Shown one piece after another: positions 1-9,467 of a stretch of 64,000 nucleotides of DNA (the stretch's first letter is position 1; each line of letters begins with the position of its first letter). The DNA comes from SZUA-378 sp036652815 (GTDB lineage Bacteria; Bacillota; Clostridia; Lachnospirales; Lachnospiraceae): positions 1 through 64,000 of the forward strand of contig JAVVVE010000004.1 in NCBI GenBank assembly GCA_036652815.1, written 5' to 3'. Both the position numbers and the translations under genes were made by a program. Under the pieces are notes generated by a model, which ran no database searches, was not told the origin of the DNA, and saw only the letters and a program-made list of their open reading frames with translations.

Positions 1-311
1 CTGCGACTCTCTTTATATCTCTTCAACAGAACCTGATTGGAAGCATCCACAAATAAAAGTTCAAATACATATCCGGACTCTGTCAACTGACTTAAAATCT
101 CTTGAATCTCAATAAATGATTGATCCGCACGAATATCCAATCCCAATGCGACTTTGGATATCTCGCCATTGGGTGTGGCTATCAGCTCTACAAATTTACC
201 AATGAGTGGCACCGGAAGATTATCAACACAATAAAACCCCATATCTTCCAGCATCTTGAGTGCTGTACTTTTACCGCCTCCACTCATTCCAGTTACGATT
301 ACAAATCTCAT
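1..311 (-). CDS. rapZ: RapZ/YvcJ-family nucleotide-binding protein (partial, N-terminal part)
   Basis: The first 103 codons of a RapZ-type ATP/GTP-binding protein; the rest runs off the left edge. Translating the complement from ATG at 311 gives a P-loop (GMSGGGKST, residues 8-16) and the family signature GFYCVDNLP shortly after. Family members bind nucleotides and, in E. coli, act as an RNase adapter that senses amino-sugar status; the Gram-positive role is less clear. A GGAAGG ribosome site starts directly after the murB stop codon, so the gene is co-transcribed with hprK, glk and murB. In related clostridia this position is followed by whiA, which would lie outside the window. Confidence 0.93.
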   Translation of the reverse strand, partial: MRFVIVTGMSGGGKSTALKMLEDMGFYCVDNLPVPLIGKFVELIATPNGEISKVALGLDIRADQSFIEIQEILSQLTESGYVFELLFVDASNQVLLKRYKESR

Positions 312-327
312 GTTGTGGCCGGCCTTC

Positions 328-1248
328 CTAGAACTCTCCAAGTGGAATGACTTCCAGCTCAAGATTGACTCCAAATTTATCAAATACACGTTCCTGTACT
401 GTATGGATGACTTCCATAATATCTTCTGCTGTAGCGTCTCCCAGATTGACAATAAATCCGCAGTGTTTCTCTGAAACCTGAGCTCCGCCAACACGGAACC
501 CCCGCATACCTGCATCCATAATTAATTGTCCGGCATAATAACCCTGTGGACGTTTAAAGGTACTGCCGGCACTGGGATATTCCAATGGTTGTTTATCCAG
601 CCTTCTTGCTGTTAGTTCTTTCATCTTTGCACGGATCTCTTCTTCGTTGCTCTCATGCAGCTGCATCGTCACTTCGATTACAGTGAACTTCCTATTGCGA
701 ATGACACTGCTCCTATAGGCAAATTCCATGGTTGCATTATCAAGCTCAAGCAGTTCTCCATCCGGACTAATCACCTTAACACTCGTGACGATCTGCTGCA
801 TCTCACCTTCAAATGCACCTGCATTCATCACAACCGCACCACCAATCGTTCCCGGAATCCCCGCTGCAAATTCCAATCCCGCCAGATGATGTGTACATGC
901 TTCTCCCGCCACCTGTGACAGTTTCGCTCCGGCCTGTGCTATAATTGTAGTTCCCATCACTTCTATCTTAGACATCTTTGAAGCAATCTGTATAATAATT
1001 CCCTGATACCCCTTATCTCCCACCAAAAGATTACTGCCGTTACCAAGAATAAAATATTCGGTATCTGTTTTATGAAACAAATCCAACACAGCAAGTAGCT
1101 GTTCTGCTGTCTCTATCTCAATCAACAGATCTGCTGTCCCACCAACGCGAAATGTTGTATGGCGGCTCATCGGTTCCTTTTGATGGATATTATCTTTCGG
1201 AATTATTCTGTTTATATATTCGTAGATCTCTAAGTTCACTGCCATCAC
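328..1248 (-). CDS. murB: UDP-N-acetylenolpyruvoylglucosamine reductase
   Basis: Cytosolic FAD enzyme that reduces UDP-GlcNAc-enolpyruvate to UDP-MurNAc with NADPH, the second committed step of peptidoglycan precursor synthesis. The 306-aa protein shows the FAD-binding segments GNGSNLLVGDKG and GIPGTIGGAVVMNAG, the GSTFKRP motif that carries the proton-donating serine, and a C-terminal EVIPLG with the conserved glutamate. Length is normal. It starts right after the glucokinase stop, with no gap, and is followed by rapZ, so it belongs to the hprK-glk-murB-rapZ operon. The start could be either of two adjacent ATG codons. Confidence 0.97.
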   Translation of the reverse strand: MMAVNLEIYEYINRIIPKDNIHQKEPMSRHTTFRVGGTADLLIEIETAEQLLAVLDLFHKTDTEYFILGNGSNLLVGDKGYQGIIIQIASKMSKIEVMGTTIIAQAGAKLSQVAGEACTHHLAGLEFAAGIPGTIGGAVVMNAGAFEGEMQQIVTSVKVISPDGELLELDNATMEFAYRSSVIRNRKFTVIEVTMQLHESNEEEIRAKMKELTARRLDKQPLEYPSAGSTFKRPQGYYAGQLIMDAGMRGFRVGGAQVSEKHCGFIVNLGDATAEDIMEVIHTVQERVFDKFGVNLELEVIPLGEF

Positions 1249-2184
1249 CTATTCCAATACCATTCTTGCCGCTCCATAAATACCGGCATCATTACCCAAG
1301 GTTGCCAATGCAAAAATAGCATTGCGGCTTCCAACAAATACATTGGGTATGTAATATTTCTTGATATAAGTCAAAATCACTTCACCGGCTTTAGATACTC
1401 CTCCACCAATGACAAAAATCTCCGGATCAATCACACCGGCAACCACTGCCAATGCTTTCCCTAAATAAGCGCCAAACTGTTCCGCTATCTCAATAGCAAC
1501 CTCGTCCCCTGCTTTTACCGCATCAAATACTGATTTAGCCGACAACTGTTCTGTGCTGAGAATCGTTGCTTTCTGTGTTGCTTCCATCGTACGCTTAGCG
1601 AGTCTGACGATCCCTGTTGCAGAAGAAAATTGTTCCAAACATCCTTTGTTACCGCAGCAGCATACTTCTGTTTCGGCATCTTCTACATGCACATGTCCAA
1701 TCTCTCCGGCTGAACCATTGATCCCGGTCAGTATATGACCATTGATGATAATACCACCGCCCACTCCTGTCCCGAGTGTCACTGCTACGAGGTTCTTATG
1801 TCCCTGTCCTCCACCGCGCCACATCTCACCCAGCGCCGCAACATTGGCATCATTCCCCGCTTCTACGTGCATACCAAGAAGTTCTTCCATGGTAGCTTTG
1901 ACATTCATAAAACTCCAGCCAAGATTAACTGCCGTAGATACACATCCTGCTCCATCGACCGGCCCAGGCACTCCGACTCCTACTCCCAGGATATCCTCTT
2001 TCGATAATGATTTCTCTTTCATCTTCGCCAAAATAGAGGCTGCGGCATCCGGTAAAATATGGGTTCCCGATTCTGTAGTTCTTGTTTTAACTTCCCACTT
2101 ATCCAGCATCGTACCTTCTTTATCAAACAGACCCAGCTTCACACTGGTTCCACCTACGTCAACTCCAAAACAGTATTGGCTCAT
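1249..2184 (-). CDS. glk: ROK-family glucokinase
   Basis: Phosphorylates free glucose to glucose-6-phosphate with ATP in the cytosol. The 311-aa protein has the N-terminal phosphate-binding motif DVGGTSVK (residues 9-16), the sugar-binding segment GNDANVAALGE, the ROK region TLGTGVGGGIIING, the GEIGHVHVE metal/substrate region, and the ROK zinc motif as CCCGNKGCLE. This marks it as a ROK glucokinase rather than a hexokinase-fold one. It starts two bases after the hprK stop, so it is translationally close-coupled to hprK. The pairing puts glucose phosphorylation and carbon catabolite control in one transcript. Confidence 0.95.
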   Translation of the reverse strand: MSQYCFGVDVGGTSVKLGLFDKEGTMLDKWEVKTRTTESGTHILPDAAASILAKMKEKSLSKEDILGVGVGVPGPVDGAGCVSTAVNLGWSFMNVKATMEELLGMHVEAGNDANVAALGEMWRGGGQGHKNLVAVTLGTGVGGGIIINGHILTGINGSAGEIGHVHVEDAETEVCCCGNKGCLEQFSSATGIVRLAKRTMEATQKATILSTEQLSAKSVFDAVKAGDEVAIEIAEQFGAYLGKALAVVAGVIDPEIFVIGGGVSKAGEVILTYIKKYYIPNVFVGSRNAIFALATLGNDAGIYGAARMVLE

Positions 2185-2186
2185 CT

Positions 2187-3131
2187 CTATTCATCCTCCT
2201 CGTCTTCTCTTTTTTTGGCAAGAGAATTTTGTACTCTTGTGTATAATTCCTGTGCCGCATTATAACCCATCTTCTTTTGACGATGATTAACCGCTGCTGA
2301 CTCACAGATAACCGCAAGATTACGACCCGGTCTGATTGGAATATTGTGACATACTACCTTATTACCAAGGTATTCCGTATATTCTTCTTCCAGTCCCAGT
2401 CTGTCATATTCTTTATCTTTATTCCATTCTTCTAATTTAATAACCAAATCTATGGTTTGGGTATCTTTTACACTGGATACACCAAATAAAGTTTTGACAT
2501 CTACGATACCAATTCCACGTAGCTCAATAAAATGTTTGGTAATATCAGGTGCTGACCCTATTAAGGTATCATCGCTTACTTTACGTAGTTCCACCACATC
2601 ATCTGTTACTAAACGATGTCCTCTTTTAATCAATTCTATCGCCGCTTCGCTCTTACCGATGCCACTCTCTCCTGTAATCAGTACGCCTTCACCAAACACA
2701 TCTACCAAAACGCCATGAACAGAGATACACGGTGCCAGTTTGACATTCAGCCATCTGATAATCTCAGCCATGAATGCAGAGGTTGACTTCTTCGTCATCA
2801 AAATCGGGATCTTATTCTGTAGTGCAATCTCTAAAAAAATAGGATCCGGTTGTAATTCCCTGCAAAATACTACCCCCGGAATCTTATAAGACAATAGTTT
2901 GGTAAAAACTGTTTTCTTCTGTTCCTGACTCAATCCCTCTATATAGGTATATTCTACAAATCCTATAATCTGAAGACGGGTGGCCTCGTAATGTTCAAAA
3001 TAGCCTGCCAGTTGAAGTGCCGGTCTGTTAATATCCGGCTGCGTAATCTTAACCCCCGTAATATCCAGTTCGGGTGTCAAATTTACTAATTTCATCTTAT
3101 CAATTATCCTCGTTAAACTTACACTAGCCAT
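2187..3131 (-). CDS. hprK: HPr kinase/phosphorylase
   Basis: Bifunctional enzyme that phosphorylates HPr at Ser46, and removes the phosphate, to set carbon catabolite repression in Gram-positive bacteria. The 314-aa protein has the Walker A sequence GESGIGKSE near residue 155, the conserved histidine stretch SVHGVLVDV before it, the VTDDVVE segment, and the family signature ELRGIGIVDVKTLFG. Length is normal. It is the first gene of the operon and has its own promoter at 3192-3220. No HPr or CcpA gene is in the window. Confidence 0.97.
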   Translation of the reverse strand: MASVSLTRIIDKMKLVNLTPELDITGVKITQPDINRPALQLAGYFEHYEATRLQIIGFVEYTYIEGLSQEQKKTVFTKLLSYKIPGVVFCRELQPDPIFLEIALQNKIPILMTKKSTSAFMAEIIRWLNVKLAPCISVHGVLVDVFGEGVLITGESGIGKSEAAIELIKRGHRLVTDDVVELRKVSDDTLIGSAPDITKHFIELRGIGIVDVKTLFGVSSVKDTQTIDLVIKLEEWNKDKEYDRLGLEEEYTEYLGNKVVCHNIPIRPGRNLAVICESAAVNHRQKKMGYNAAQELYTRVQNSLAKKREDEEDE

Positions 3132-3191
3132 ACTTATCTCCCATCTACATTTTGTGTATTACCGATTCCTATTACCCTCAAATCAACACTT

Positions 3192-3220
3192 ATTCTATCA
3201 TAGAACATTAGTGGAAACAA
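3192..3220 (-). promoter_or_regulatory. Putative sigma-A promoter of hprK operon
   Basis: On the minus strand, TTGTTT (3215-3220) and TAGAAT (3192-3197) are separated by 17 bp. The site lies 61 bp upstream of hprK, between the uvrC stop and hprK, so the hprK-glk-murB-rapZ operon need not depend on read-through from uvrC. Confidence 0.65.
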
Positions 3221-3253
3221 TAGCGTTCCCATGAAAAAAAGGATTTGATGCGT

Positions 3254-5116
3254 TTAACCTACATGAAAAAAATCAACGATTGCTTCCGCAATCTTCTGTG
3301 GAATCTCGGGTACTTCCATTAATTGTTCCACGCCTGCCTGCTTTATCTCTTCCAAAGAGGAAAAATACTTCATTAATGCTTTGCGTCTGGCAGGCCCGAT
3401 TCCTTCGATATCATCTAAAACCGAATGCACCTGAGTCTTGCTCCGCAGGGATCGATGATATTCAATTGCAAAACGATGGGCTTCATCCTGTATTCTCGTC
3501 ACTAGCTGAAACCCTGCTGAATGAAGGTCAATCGCGATCTCCCTATTATTATAATAGATACCTCGTGTTCTATGATTATCATCTTTTACCATACCGCATA
3601 CCGGAATGGATAGATGCAGCTCTGCCAATACCGCCAATGCAATATTGACTTGTCCTTTTCCACCATCCATCAGGATAAGGTCCGGAAACTTGGTAAAGCT
3701 GCCAAGTTCATGTTCCAGGCCTTTTAAGTTAAGTGCTGCCTGCTCTTCCATGCCATGTGCAAACCGCCTTGTCAATACCTCTTTCATGCAGGCATAATCA
3801 TCCTGCCCCATCACTGAGCGAATCTTAAATTTACGATAATCGCTGCGTCTTGGTTTCCCTTTCTCATAGACTACCATGGAACCTACGGTTTCAAATCCAC
3901 TGATATTAGAGATATCAAAGGCTTCCATTCTTGCAATCGCAGGGATCTGCAATAAATCAGCGATTTCCTTAACTGCACCGATGGTACGCCCTTCTTCGCG
4001 TTTCATGCGTTCTTTATCCTTACCTAGCACCAGCTCTGCATTGTGCCTTGCCAGTTCCACTAGTTTCTCTTTCTTGCCTATCTTAGGCACCAGAATATGC
4101 ACATGGCTTCCTTTTCTCGCAGTCAGCCATTGCTCTATGACACTCCCCTCTTCCAACTCCTCTTGTATCATAAGTTCCTTAGGTATAAAAGGTGTTCCTG
4201 CATAATACTGTTTCACAAAACTGGATAATATCTGTTCCGTGCTATCATCTGACACGTTTGTCATATAAAAATGTTCCCGTCCAATCAGTTTTCCCGCACG
4301 GATAAAGAATACCTGTACGACTGCATCTCTTTCTTCTTTTGCCAATGCAATCACATCCTTATCCTCTAATGCACTATCGGTAATCTTCTGTTTCTGTGCT
4401 ACCTTTTTAACATTAGCAAGTAATTCTCTGTATTCTATGGCTGCCTCAAATTGTAGATTTTCAGCAGCGATATGCATCTTATCTTCCAGTTCTTTGAGGA
4501 TCTGTTTGTAATTTCCATTTAAGAACTCCAGCGCTCTCGCCACATGTGTCGCATACTCTTCTTGACTGATGTAATTCTGACACGGAGCCATACATTGCTT
4601 CATATGGTAATTTAAGCAGGGTCTTCCCTTGCCTGTTTCCTGTGGCAGTGCTCGGTTGCAGGTTCTTAATTGATATAGTTTATTCATTAATTCTATCGTA
4701 TCCTTAACAGCACCTGCACTGGTAAAAGGTCCAAAATATTTAGCATGGTCTTTTTTCATCTCCCTGGCAAATAAAATGCGCGGATACTCATCCGCAACTG
4801 TCACTTTGATATAAGGATAGGTCTTATCGTCTTTTAACATCGTATTATACTTAGGACTGTGCTCTTTAATCAGATTATTTTCCAGCACCAGTGCTTCCAG
4901 TTCCGAATCTGTTACAATGTATTCAAATCTCGCGATCTGTGAAACCATCCGCTCTATTTTGGGCGTTTTTTTCGTGCTGGCACGAAAATAAGACTTCACC
5001 CTGTTCTTTAAAATAATCGCTTTTCCTACATAGATGATGTTGTCTTTACTATCATGCATCAGATAGACTCCGGGTTTAGCCGGCAGCTTTTTTAATTCCT
5101 CTTCTATATCAAACAT
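3254..5116 (-). CDS. uvrC: Excinuclease ABC subunit C
   Basis: Endonuclease that makes the 3' and 5' incisions of nucleotide excision repair together with UvrA and UvrB. Seen in order: N-terminal GIY-YIG domain (PGVYLMHDSKDNIIYVGKA), a cysteine cluster in the middle (CNRALPQETGKGRPCLNYH with a further CMAPC), a UVR segment, the RNase H-like region with FDISNISGFETVGSMV, and two C-terminal helix-hairpin-helix repeats. I chose ATG 5116 (620 aa): GGAG sits 10 nt upstream and the protein then starts at the usual MFDIEEELKKLP. A longer frame back to 5182 overlaps the ftsH terminator hairpin and is unlikely. Confidence 0.97.
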   Translation of the reverse strand: MFDIEEELKKLPAKPGVYLMHDSKDNIIYVGKAIILKNRVKSYFRASTKKTPKIERMVSQIARFEYIVTDSELEALVLENNLIKEHSPKYNTMLKDDKTYPYIKVTVADEYPRILFAREMKKDHAKYFGPFTSAGAVKDTIELMNKLYQLRTCNRALPQETGKGRPCLNYHMKQCMAPCQNYISQEEYATHVARALEFLNGNYKQILKELEDKMHIAAENLQFEAAIEYRELLANVKKVAQKQKITDSALEDKDVIALAKEERDAVVQVFFIRAGKLIGREHFYMTNVSDDSTEQILSSFVKQYYAGTPFIPKELMIQEELEEGSVIEQWLTARKGSHVHILVPKIGKKEKLVELARHNAELVLGKDKERMKREEGRTIGAVKEIADLLQIPAIARMEAFDISNISGFETVGSMVVYEKGKPRRSDYRKFKIRSVMGQDDYACMKEVLTRRFAHGMEEQAALNLKGLEHELGSFTKFPDLILMDGGKGQVNIALAVLAELHLSIPVCGMVKDDNHRTRGIYYNNREIAIDLHSAGFQLVTRIQDEAHRFAIEYHRSLRSKTQVHSVLDDIEGIGPARRKALMKYFSSLEEIKQAGVEQLMEVPEIPQKIAEAIVDFFHVG

Positions 5117-5170
5117 GGTAAGCTGACTCCTATTCCTGAAATAGAATGCCTTAAATAAAATACTAAAACA

Positions 5171-5207
5171 CCCTGATATCAAGCGGAGATTCCGGCCGAT
5201 ATCAGGG
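5171..5207 (-). terminator. Inverted repeat, likely ftsH terminator
   Basis: Perfect 10-bp arms CCCTGATATC (5171-5180) and GATATCAGGG (5198-5207) enclose a 17-nt loop that can form a second small CGGA/TCCG stem. On the minus strand a T-rich stretch follows. It lies 27 bp past the stop of the ftsH paralogue and before uvrC. Confidence 0.7.
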
Positions 5208-5233
5208 AATATTTCTGTAGAATGTTTAAGTTA

Positions 5234-7522
5234 TCATTTAGAACTATTATCTTGTTCTTTATAGACGCGATTCTGAAGCGATTTTGCAAAAGCTTCTTCT
5301 TCTGTTAAAGTCGGTGCATCCTGTGATGGTTCCTCAGGCTGTGATGGTTCCTCGACCTGTTTTGTCTCAGGCTCCGATACCTCACTCTCTTTTGGTTTCA
5401 TCTCTTTTGGTTCCATCTCCACTGCCGCTGCTTCTAACACCAATTCAAAGGTATCTCCGTCCTGCGATGTAGTAATGTTACTTGAATCGTCTATTTCCGG
5501 CTTATCTACTTTTTCCGGTTTATCAGCTTTCTCTTTCTTCTTGGGTTCAGGTAGTCCCTTTGCCTTGCGGAATATCTTCATGAATTCTGCTCCGGTAATG
5601 GTCTCTTTCTCAATCAGATATTCTGCCAATTGATCCATAAGGTCTCGATTGCCTTTCAGCAATTTGAGTGCTGTCTTATAGCTGCTCTTTAATATCTTCG
5701 TTACTTCTTCGTCTATACCTGTCGCCGTCGTATCACTGCAATTCAGAGCTGACCTACCCTCAAGATATTTACTCTCCACGGTCTCTAAGCCCACCAACCC
5801 GAACTTCTTACTCATACCATATTGTGTAACCATCGCTCTGGCGATGCTGGTTGCCTTTTCGATATCATTGGCTGCACCTGTGGTAACGGTATCAAATACC
5901 AATTCCTCTGCCGCACGTCCTGCTACCAGTCCAACTAACATGTCACGGAGCTCTGCCTCTGTGTTTAAGAATTTTTCTTCTTCCGGAACATGCATAACAT
6001 ATCCCAGTGCTCCCATGGTTCTTGGCACAATCGTAATCTTCTGTACCGGTTCTGAATTCTTTTGCAATGCACTGACCAGTGCATGTCCTACTTCATGATA
6101 AGATACAATCTTGCGTTCTTCCGGGCCCATAATGCGATCTTTTTTTTCTTTTCCAACCAATACCAATTCAACTGCCTCAAACAGATCTTTTTGCTGCACA
6201 CACTCTCTGCCCTCTTTTACGGCATTGATTGCTGCCTCATTAATCATATTGGCCAAATCTGAGCCAACCGCTCCACTCGTAGCGAGCGCAATGGCATCAA
6301 AATCCACGCTATCATCCATCAGTACATCTTTGGCATGAACTTTTAAGATCTCGACACGTCCTTTGAGATCCGGCTTGTCCACAATAACACGTCGGTCAAA
6401 TCGACCCGGTCGTAACAATGCTTTATCCAATATCTCCGGTCTATTTGTAGCTGCTAAGATAAGCACTCCCTTAGAAGTATCAAAACCATCCATCTCTGAT
6501 AATAATTGATTTAAAGTCTGCTCTCTTTCTTCATTACCACCGCCATATTTAGAATCTCTGCTTCGTCCGATGGCATCAATCTCATCAATAAAGATAATAC
6601 AAGGTGCATTCTTAGTTGCCTCTTTGAATAAATCTCTCACTCTGGAAGCACCTACACCCACATACATCTCTATAAAGTCTGAACCTGCCAAAGAGAAGAA
6701 CGGTACTTTAGCTTCACCTGCTACCGCTTTGGCGAGTAATGTCTTACCGGTTCCGGGAGGTCCTACCAAAAGAGCTCCTTTGGGTAATTTTGCTCCTATT
6801 TTCACATATTTAGTCGGATTGTGTAAGAAATCAACGACCTCCTGCAGAGATTCTTTTGCTTCGTCTTCACCGGCTACATCCTTAAAAGTAATCCCCGTTT
6901 CCTTCTGTACATATACCTTTGCATTGCTTTTACCGACGCTCATCGGCCCACCGCCTTTAGACATCTTGCGGAACACAAAGCTGAGTGCGACCCAAATCAA
7001 AATAAATGGTAGCACATACGTCAAAAGAATAGACATCAAGAATCCTGAATTATCCGGAATCTCTTCATTTACCGTAACGTTATGCTCCACTAAATAAGGA
7101 ACCAGCGTATCATTGTCTTTGATTCTACCGGTGTAATACGTCATGAGCGGTCTCGTATTTCTAACAGAAGGCATCGGTTCTTTCGTTCCCTGGTCTTCTT
7201 TAGACTTAGGCTCTTCTACCTTTGGTGTAATATTAATCCTATCGGAAGCCAGTTTTACACTCTCTACTTCTCCTTTATCCACCATAGTAAGAAACTCATT
7301 GTAGCTAATCTCTTTATCTGTACCACCCGTCATAAGGTTCATGATATAGCTCATCATTAACAGTGAGATCAAAGAAGCCAGCAATAGCAGTAGTAAGTTT
7401 TGTTTCTTTGGCGGCTGTCCATTTCCGCCCGGCGTATTGTTGCCACCCGGATTACCATTTCCACCGGAATTGTGATTGCCACCCGGACTATTATTGGGAT
7501 AATTCATATTATCGTTCTCCAT
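5234..7522 (-). CDS. ftsH: ATP-dependent zinc metalloprotease FtsH, long paralogue
   Basis: Membrane-anchored AAA+ protease that unfolds and degrades membrane and cytosolic proteins. The 762-aa protein has an unusual Gly/Asn/Pro-rich leader (residues about 8-38), a TM segment (LLLLLLASLISLLMMSYI), an extracytoplasmic domain, a second TM near residue 165, the AAA module (Walker A GPPGTGKT, Walker B CIIFIDEIDA, SRH ATNRPEILDKALLRPGRFDR) and the zinc motif HEVGH with a distal acidic ligand region. A Lys/Glu/Pro-rich acidic tail of about 120 residues follows. ATG 7522 has GGAG 9 nt upstream. A second, ordinary ftsH lies at 60880-62688, so this copy is the divergent paralogue. Own promoter at 7575-7603. 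Confidence 0.95.
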   Translation of the reverse strand: MENDNMNYPNNSPGGNHNSGGNGNPGGNNTPGGNGQPPKKQNLLLLLLASLISLLMMSYIMNLMTGGTDKEISYNEFLTMVDKGEVESVKLASDRINITPKVEEPKSKEDQGTKEPMPSVRNTRPLMTYYTGRIKDNDTLVPYLVEHNVTVNEEIPDNSGFLMSILLTYVLPFILIWVALSFVFRKMSKGGGPMSVGKSNAKVYVQKETGITFKDVAGEDEAKESLQEVVDFLHNPTKYVKIGAKLPKGALLVGPPGTGKTLLAKAVAGEAKVPFFSLAGSDFIEMYVGVGASRVRDLFKEATKNAPCIIFIDEIDAIGRSRDSKYGGGNEEREQTLNQLLSEMDGFDTSKGVLILAATNRPEILDKALLRPGRFDRRVIVDKPDLKGRVEILKVHAKDVLMDDSVDFDAIALATSGAVGSDLANMINEAAINAVKEGRECVQQKDLFEAVELVLVGKEKKDRIMGPEERKIVSYHEVGHALVSALQKNSEPVQKITIVPRTMGALGYVMHVPEEEKFLNTEAELRDMLVGLVAGRAAEELVFDTVTTGAANDIEKATSIARAMVTQYGMSKKFGLVGLETVESKYLEGRSALNCSDTTATGIDEEVTKILKSSYKTALKLLKGNRDLMDQLAEYLIEKETITGAEFMKIFRKAKGLPEPKKKEKADKPEKVDKPEIDDSSNITTSQDGDTFELVLEAAAVEMEPKEMKPKESEVSEPETKQVEEPSQPEEPSQDAPTLTEEEAFAKSLQNRVYKEQDNSSK

Positions 7523-7574
7523 TTATAACTCCTATCTATTATAATCCTCCTTAAAATAAGGACTATCTCTTTTC

Positions 7575-7603
7575 ATTATAGAGATTGTATATGGCAAAAG
7601 CAA
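7575..7603 (-). promoter_or_regulatory. Putative sigma-A promoter of ftsH paralogue
   Basis: Minus-strand TTGCTT (7598-7603) and a consensus TATAAT (7575-7580) with a 17-bp spacer, 53 bp upstream of the ftsH start codon. Confidence 0.65.
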
Positions 7604-7664
7604 TATAATCTTTATGAATTCAATCTACCATCTATTAAAGATTTATAAACATTAGCTTTTATTT

Positions 7665-9011
7665 TTATACCGCATACATCTTTTTCCATTTGCCGTGGCA
7701 ATAGAAAATAAGGGACAGAATCGTACCGGCAAACCATCCGACCGGCCAAGAAAGCCAGATACCCATAGAGCCAAGGTTAAGACCTTTGGCAAACAAATAA
7801 GATAAAAGAACGCGTAAAATAAGGTCGGAAAACGTAGTAATCATAAAGGAAACCATATCCCCGGCACCACGCAGTACTCCATCCGTTACCAGTTTTAATG
7901 ACACCACAAAATAAAATGGTGAAATAATACGAAGGAAAAGAACACCTTCCTGTAAAACCGTATTAACATTGTCTTTGCCCGATAAAAATAATCGCATTAC
8001 GGTAGAACCATAGAAGAAATATAAGAACACAACCGGAATGCAGATTGCAAAAACCATTCTAATACCGGCTTTATAACCTTCCTTTACTCTGCTGATTTTA
8101 CCTGCGCCTATATTCTGTGCCGTAAAATTAGACAGTCCATTGGCTAAGGTGGAAAGCGATACGATCATAAATGTATTTAGCTTAACAGCGGCCGAGTAAG
8201 CTGCCATAACCGAAGAGCCGTATCCATTGACCAGCCTCTGTATAAACAAGTTACCTATCGATATAAAGCTTTGCTGTAGGATACTGGGAATCGCAATCCT
8301 GCTGATTCGCACTGCCATATCCCAGGAAAAAAGAGGAAAGGATTCTTTCGTTTCTATTCTGTTTAAACGGCGTAATAATGCAACTACTGCTAATACTGCT
8401 GCCAGTCCCTGGCATAAAAAAGTGGCCCATGCGACTCCTGCGACTCCCATTTGAAACCGAATTACAAAAAGCAGATCCATCGCCACATTGCCCAGAGAAG
8501 AAACAATCAAAAAATAGAGGGGTGTTTTGGAATCTCCCAACGCTGTAAAAACACCTGTACAGATATTATATAGAAATAAAAACACCAATCCCCATGTATA
8601 GATAGACAGATAGAGGGCTGCATCAGAGAATACATTCGCCGGAGTATTCAATGCCCTGATTAAAAAATCACATCCAAAGCTACCGCAAAGCGTAAGCAGA
8701 ATGGATACTATGATAATTAATATAAGTGATGTAAAAATCGACGTTTTCATCTTTTCATATTTTTTGGCACCAAAAAACTGCGATATAACAACCGAGCTGC
8801 CTATGTTAGCTCCTGTCGCTACCGCCATAAAGATCATGGTAATCGGGTAAGAGGCGCCCACCGCCGCCAGTGCATCTACACCGATATACTTACCTGCTAC
8901 CACACTGTCCACAATATTGTAGAACTGTTGAAACATAACGCTAAATAATAAGGGAAGGGAAAATCCCAGCAAAACTCTGGATGGTTTTCCTTCTGTAAGA
9001 TCCTTAGTCAT
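7665..9011 (-). CDS. MATE-family multidrug/metabolite exporter
   Basis: Twelve-helix membrane antiporter of the MATE superfamily, expected to export cationic drugs or metabolites in exchange for Na+ or H+. The 448-aa protein opens with TEGKPSRVLLGFSLPLLFS and shows the family pattern of paired six-helix halves, with FYNIVDSVVAGKYIG in helix 1 and FIQRLVNGYGSSVMAAYSAA at the start of the second half. ATG 9011 is preferred over an upstream frame start at 9089: GAGG lies 6 nt upstream and the start overlaps the stop of the receiver-domain gene by 8 bases, which suggests coupled translation. Substrate cannot be read from sequence. Confidence 0.93.
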   Translation of the reverse strand: MTKDLTEGKPSRVLLGFSLPLLFSVMFQQFYNIVDSVVAGKYIGVDALAAVGASYPITMIFMAVATGANIGSSVVISQFFGAKKYEKMKTSIFTSLILIIIVSILLTLCGSFGCDFLIRALNTPANVFSDAALYLSIYTWGLVFLFLYNICTGVFTALGDSKTPLYFLIVSSLGNVAMDLLFVIRFQMGVAGVAWATFLCQGLAAVLAVVALLRRLNRIETKESFPLFSWDMAVRISRIAIPSILQQSFISIGNLFIQRLVNGYGSSVMAAYSAAVKLNTFMIVSLSTLANGLSNFTAQNIGAGKISRVKEGYKAGIRMVFAICIPVVFLYFFYGSTVMRLFLSGKDNVNTVLQEGVLFLRIISPFYFVVSLKLVTDGVLRGAGDMVSFMITTFSDLILRVLLSYLFAKGLNLGSMGIWLSWPVGWFAGTILSLIFYCHGKWKKMYAV

Positions 9012-9420
9012 GCTGCGCCTCGGTTCCAAGGTATTGCTGCAGTACCTGATATAATTGTTTTGTATCGATTGGTTTAAAAATATGTGCATTCATCCCTGCA
9101 GACAATTCTTTCTCCATGTCTTCATGAAAAATATTACCGGTCATCGCTAAGATAGGAATGTTTTTTGCCTGTGGATGCAACGAGGTACGAATCGCCTGCG
9201 TGACAGCATAGCCATCCATAACAGGCATCTCGATGTCCATTAAGATCGCCTGATAAGTATCTTTCGGTGCGTATGTGAATTTATGCAAGGCTTCTTCACC
9301 GCCCTCTGCGATATCAACACGCAATCCTGCTATCAGCAATAATTCCTGTGCTATGTCACGATTCAATTCATTATCATCAATCAGCAAGACTTGATTGCCT
9401 GTAAAATCATATTCCTTCAT
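9004..9420 (-). CDS. Stand-alone response-regulator receiver domain protein
   Basis: A CheY-like receiver domain of 138 aa with nothing attached. The acidic pocket (LLIDDNELNRD), phosphorylation aspartate (AILMDIEMPVMDGY), conserved Thr (AMTGN) and Lys (IFKPID) are all present. The style, with NELNRD and FKPID, is that of the C-terminal receiver of hybrid histidine kinases, so it may be a detached kinase receiver domain. No histidine kinase is nearby. It is followed in an 8-base overlap by the MATE exporter and preceded by a Na/phosphate cotransporter. Output is unknown; it could act as a phosphate sink or a protein-interaction switch. Confidence 0.88.
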   Translation of the reverse strand: MKEYDFTGNQVLLIDDNELNRDIAQELLLIAGLRVDIAEGGEEALHKFTYAPKDTYQAILMDIEMPVMDGYAVTQAIRTSLHPQAKNIPILAMTGNIFHEDMEKELSAGMNAHIFKPIDTKQLYQVLQQYLGTEAQHD

Positions 9421-9467
9421 TCATCTCTCCATCTTATGTTAAAATCTGTGAACACTAACGTTTTGTA

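Noticed and set aside
1742..2290. 182-codon plus-strand frame opposite glk and hprK
   Set aside because: It lies fully antisense to two well-conserved genes, has low-complexity Pro/Ser/Thr content and no ribosome site.
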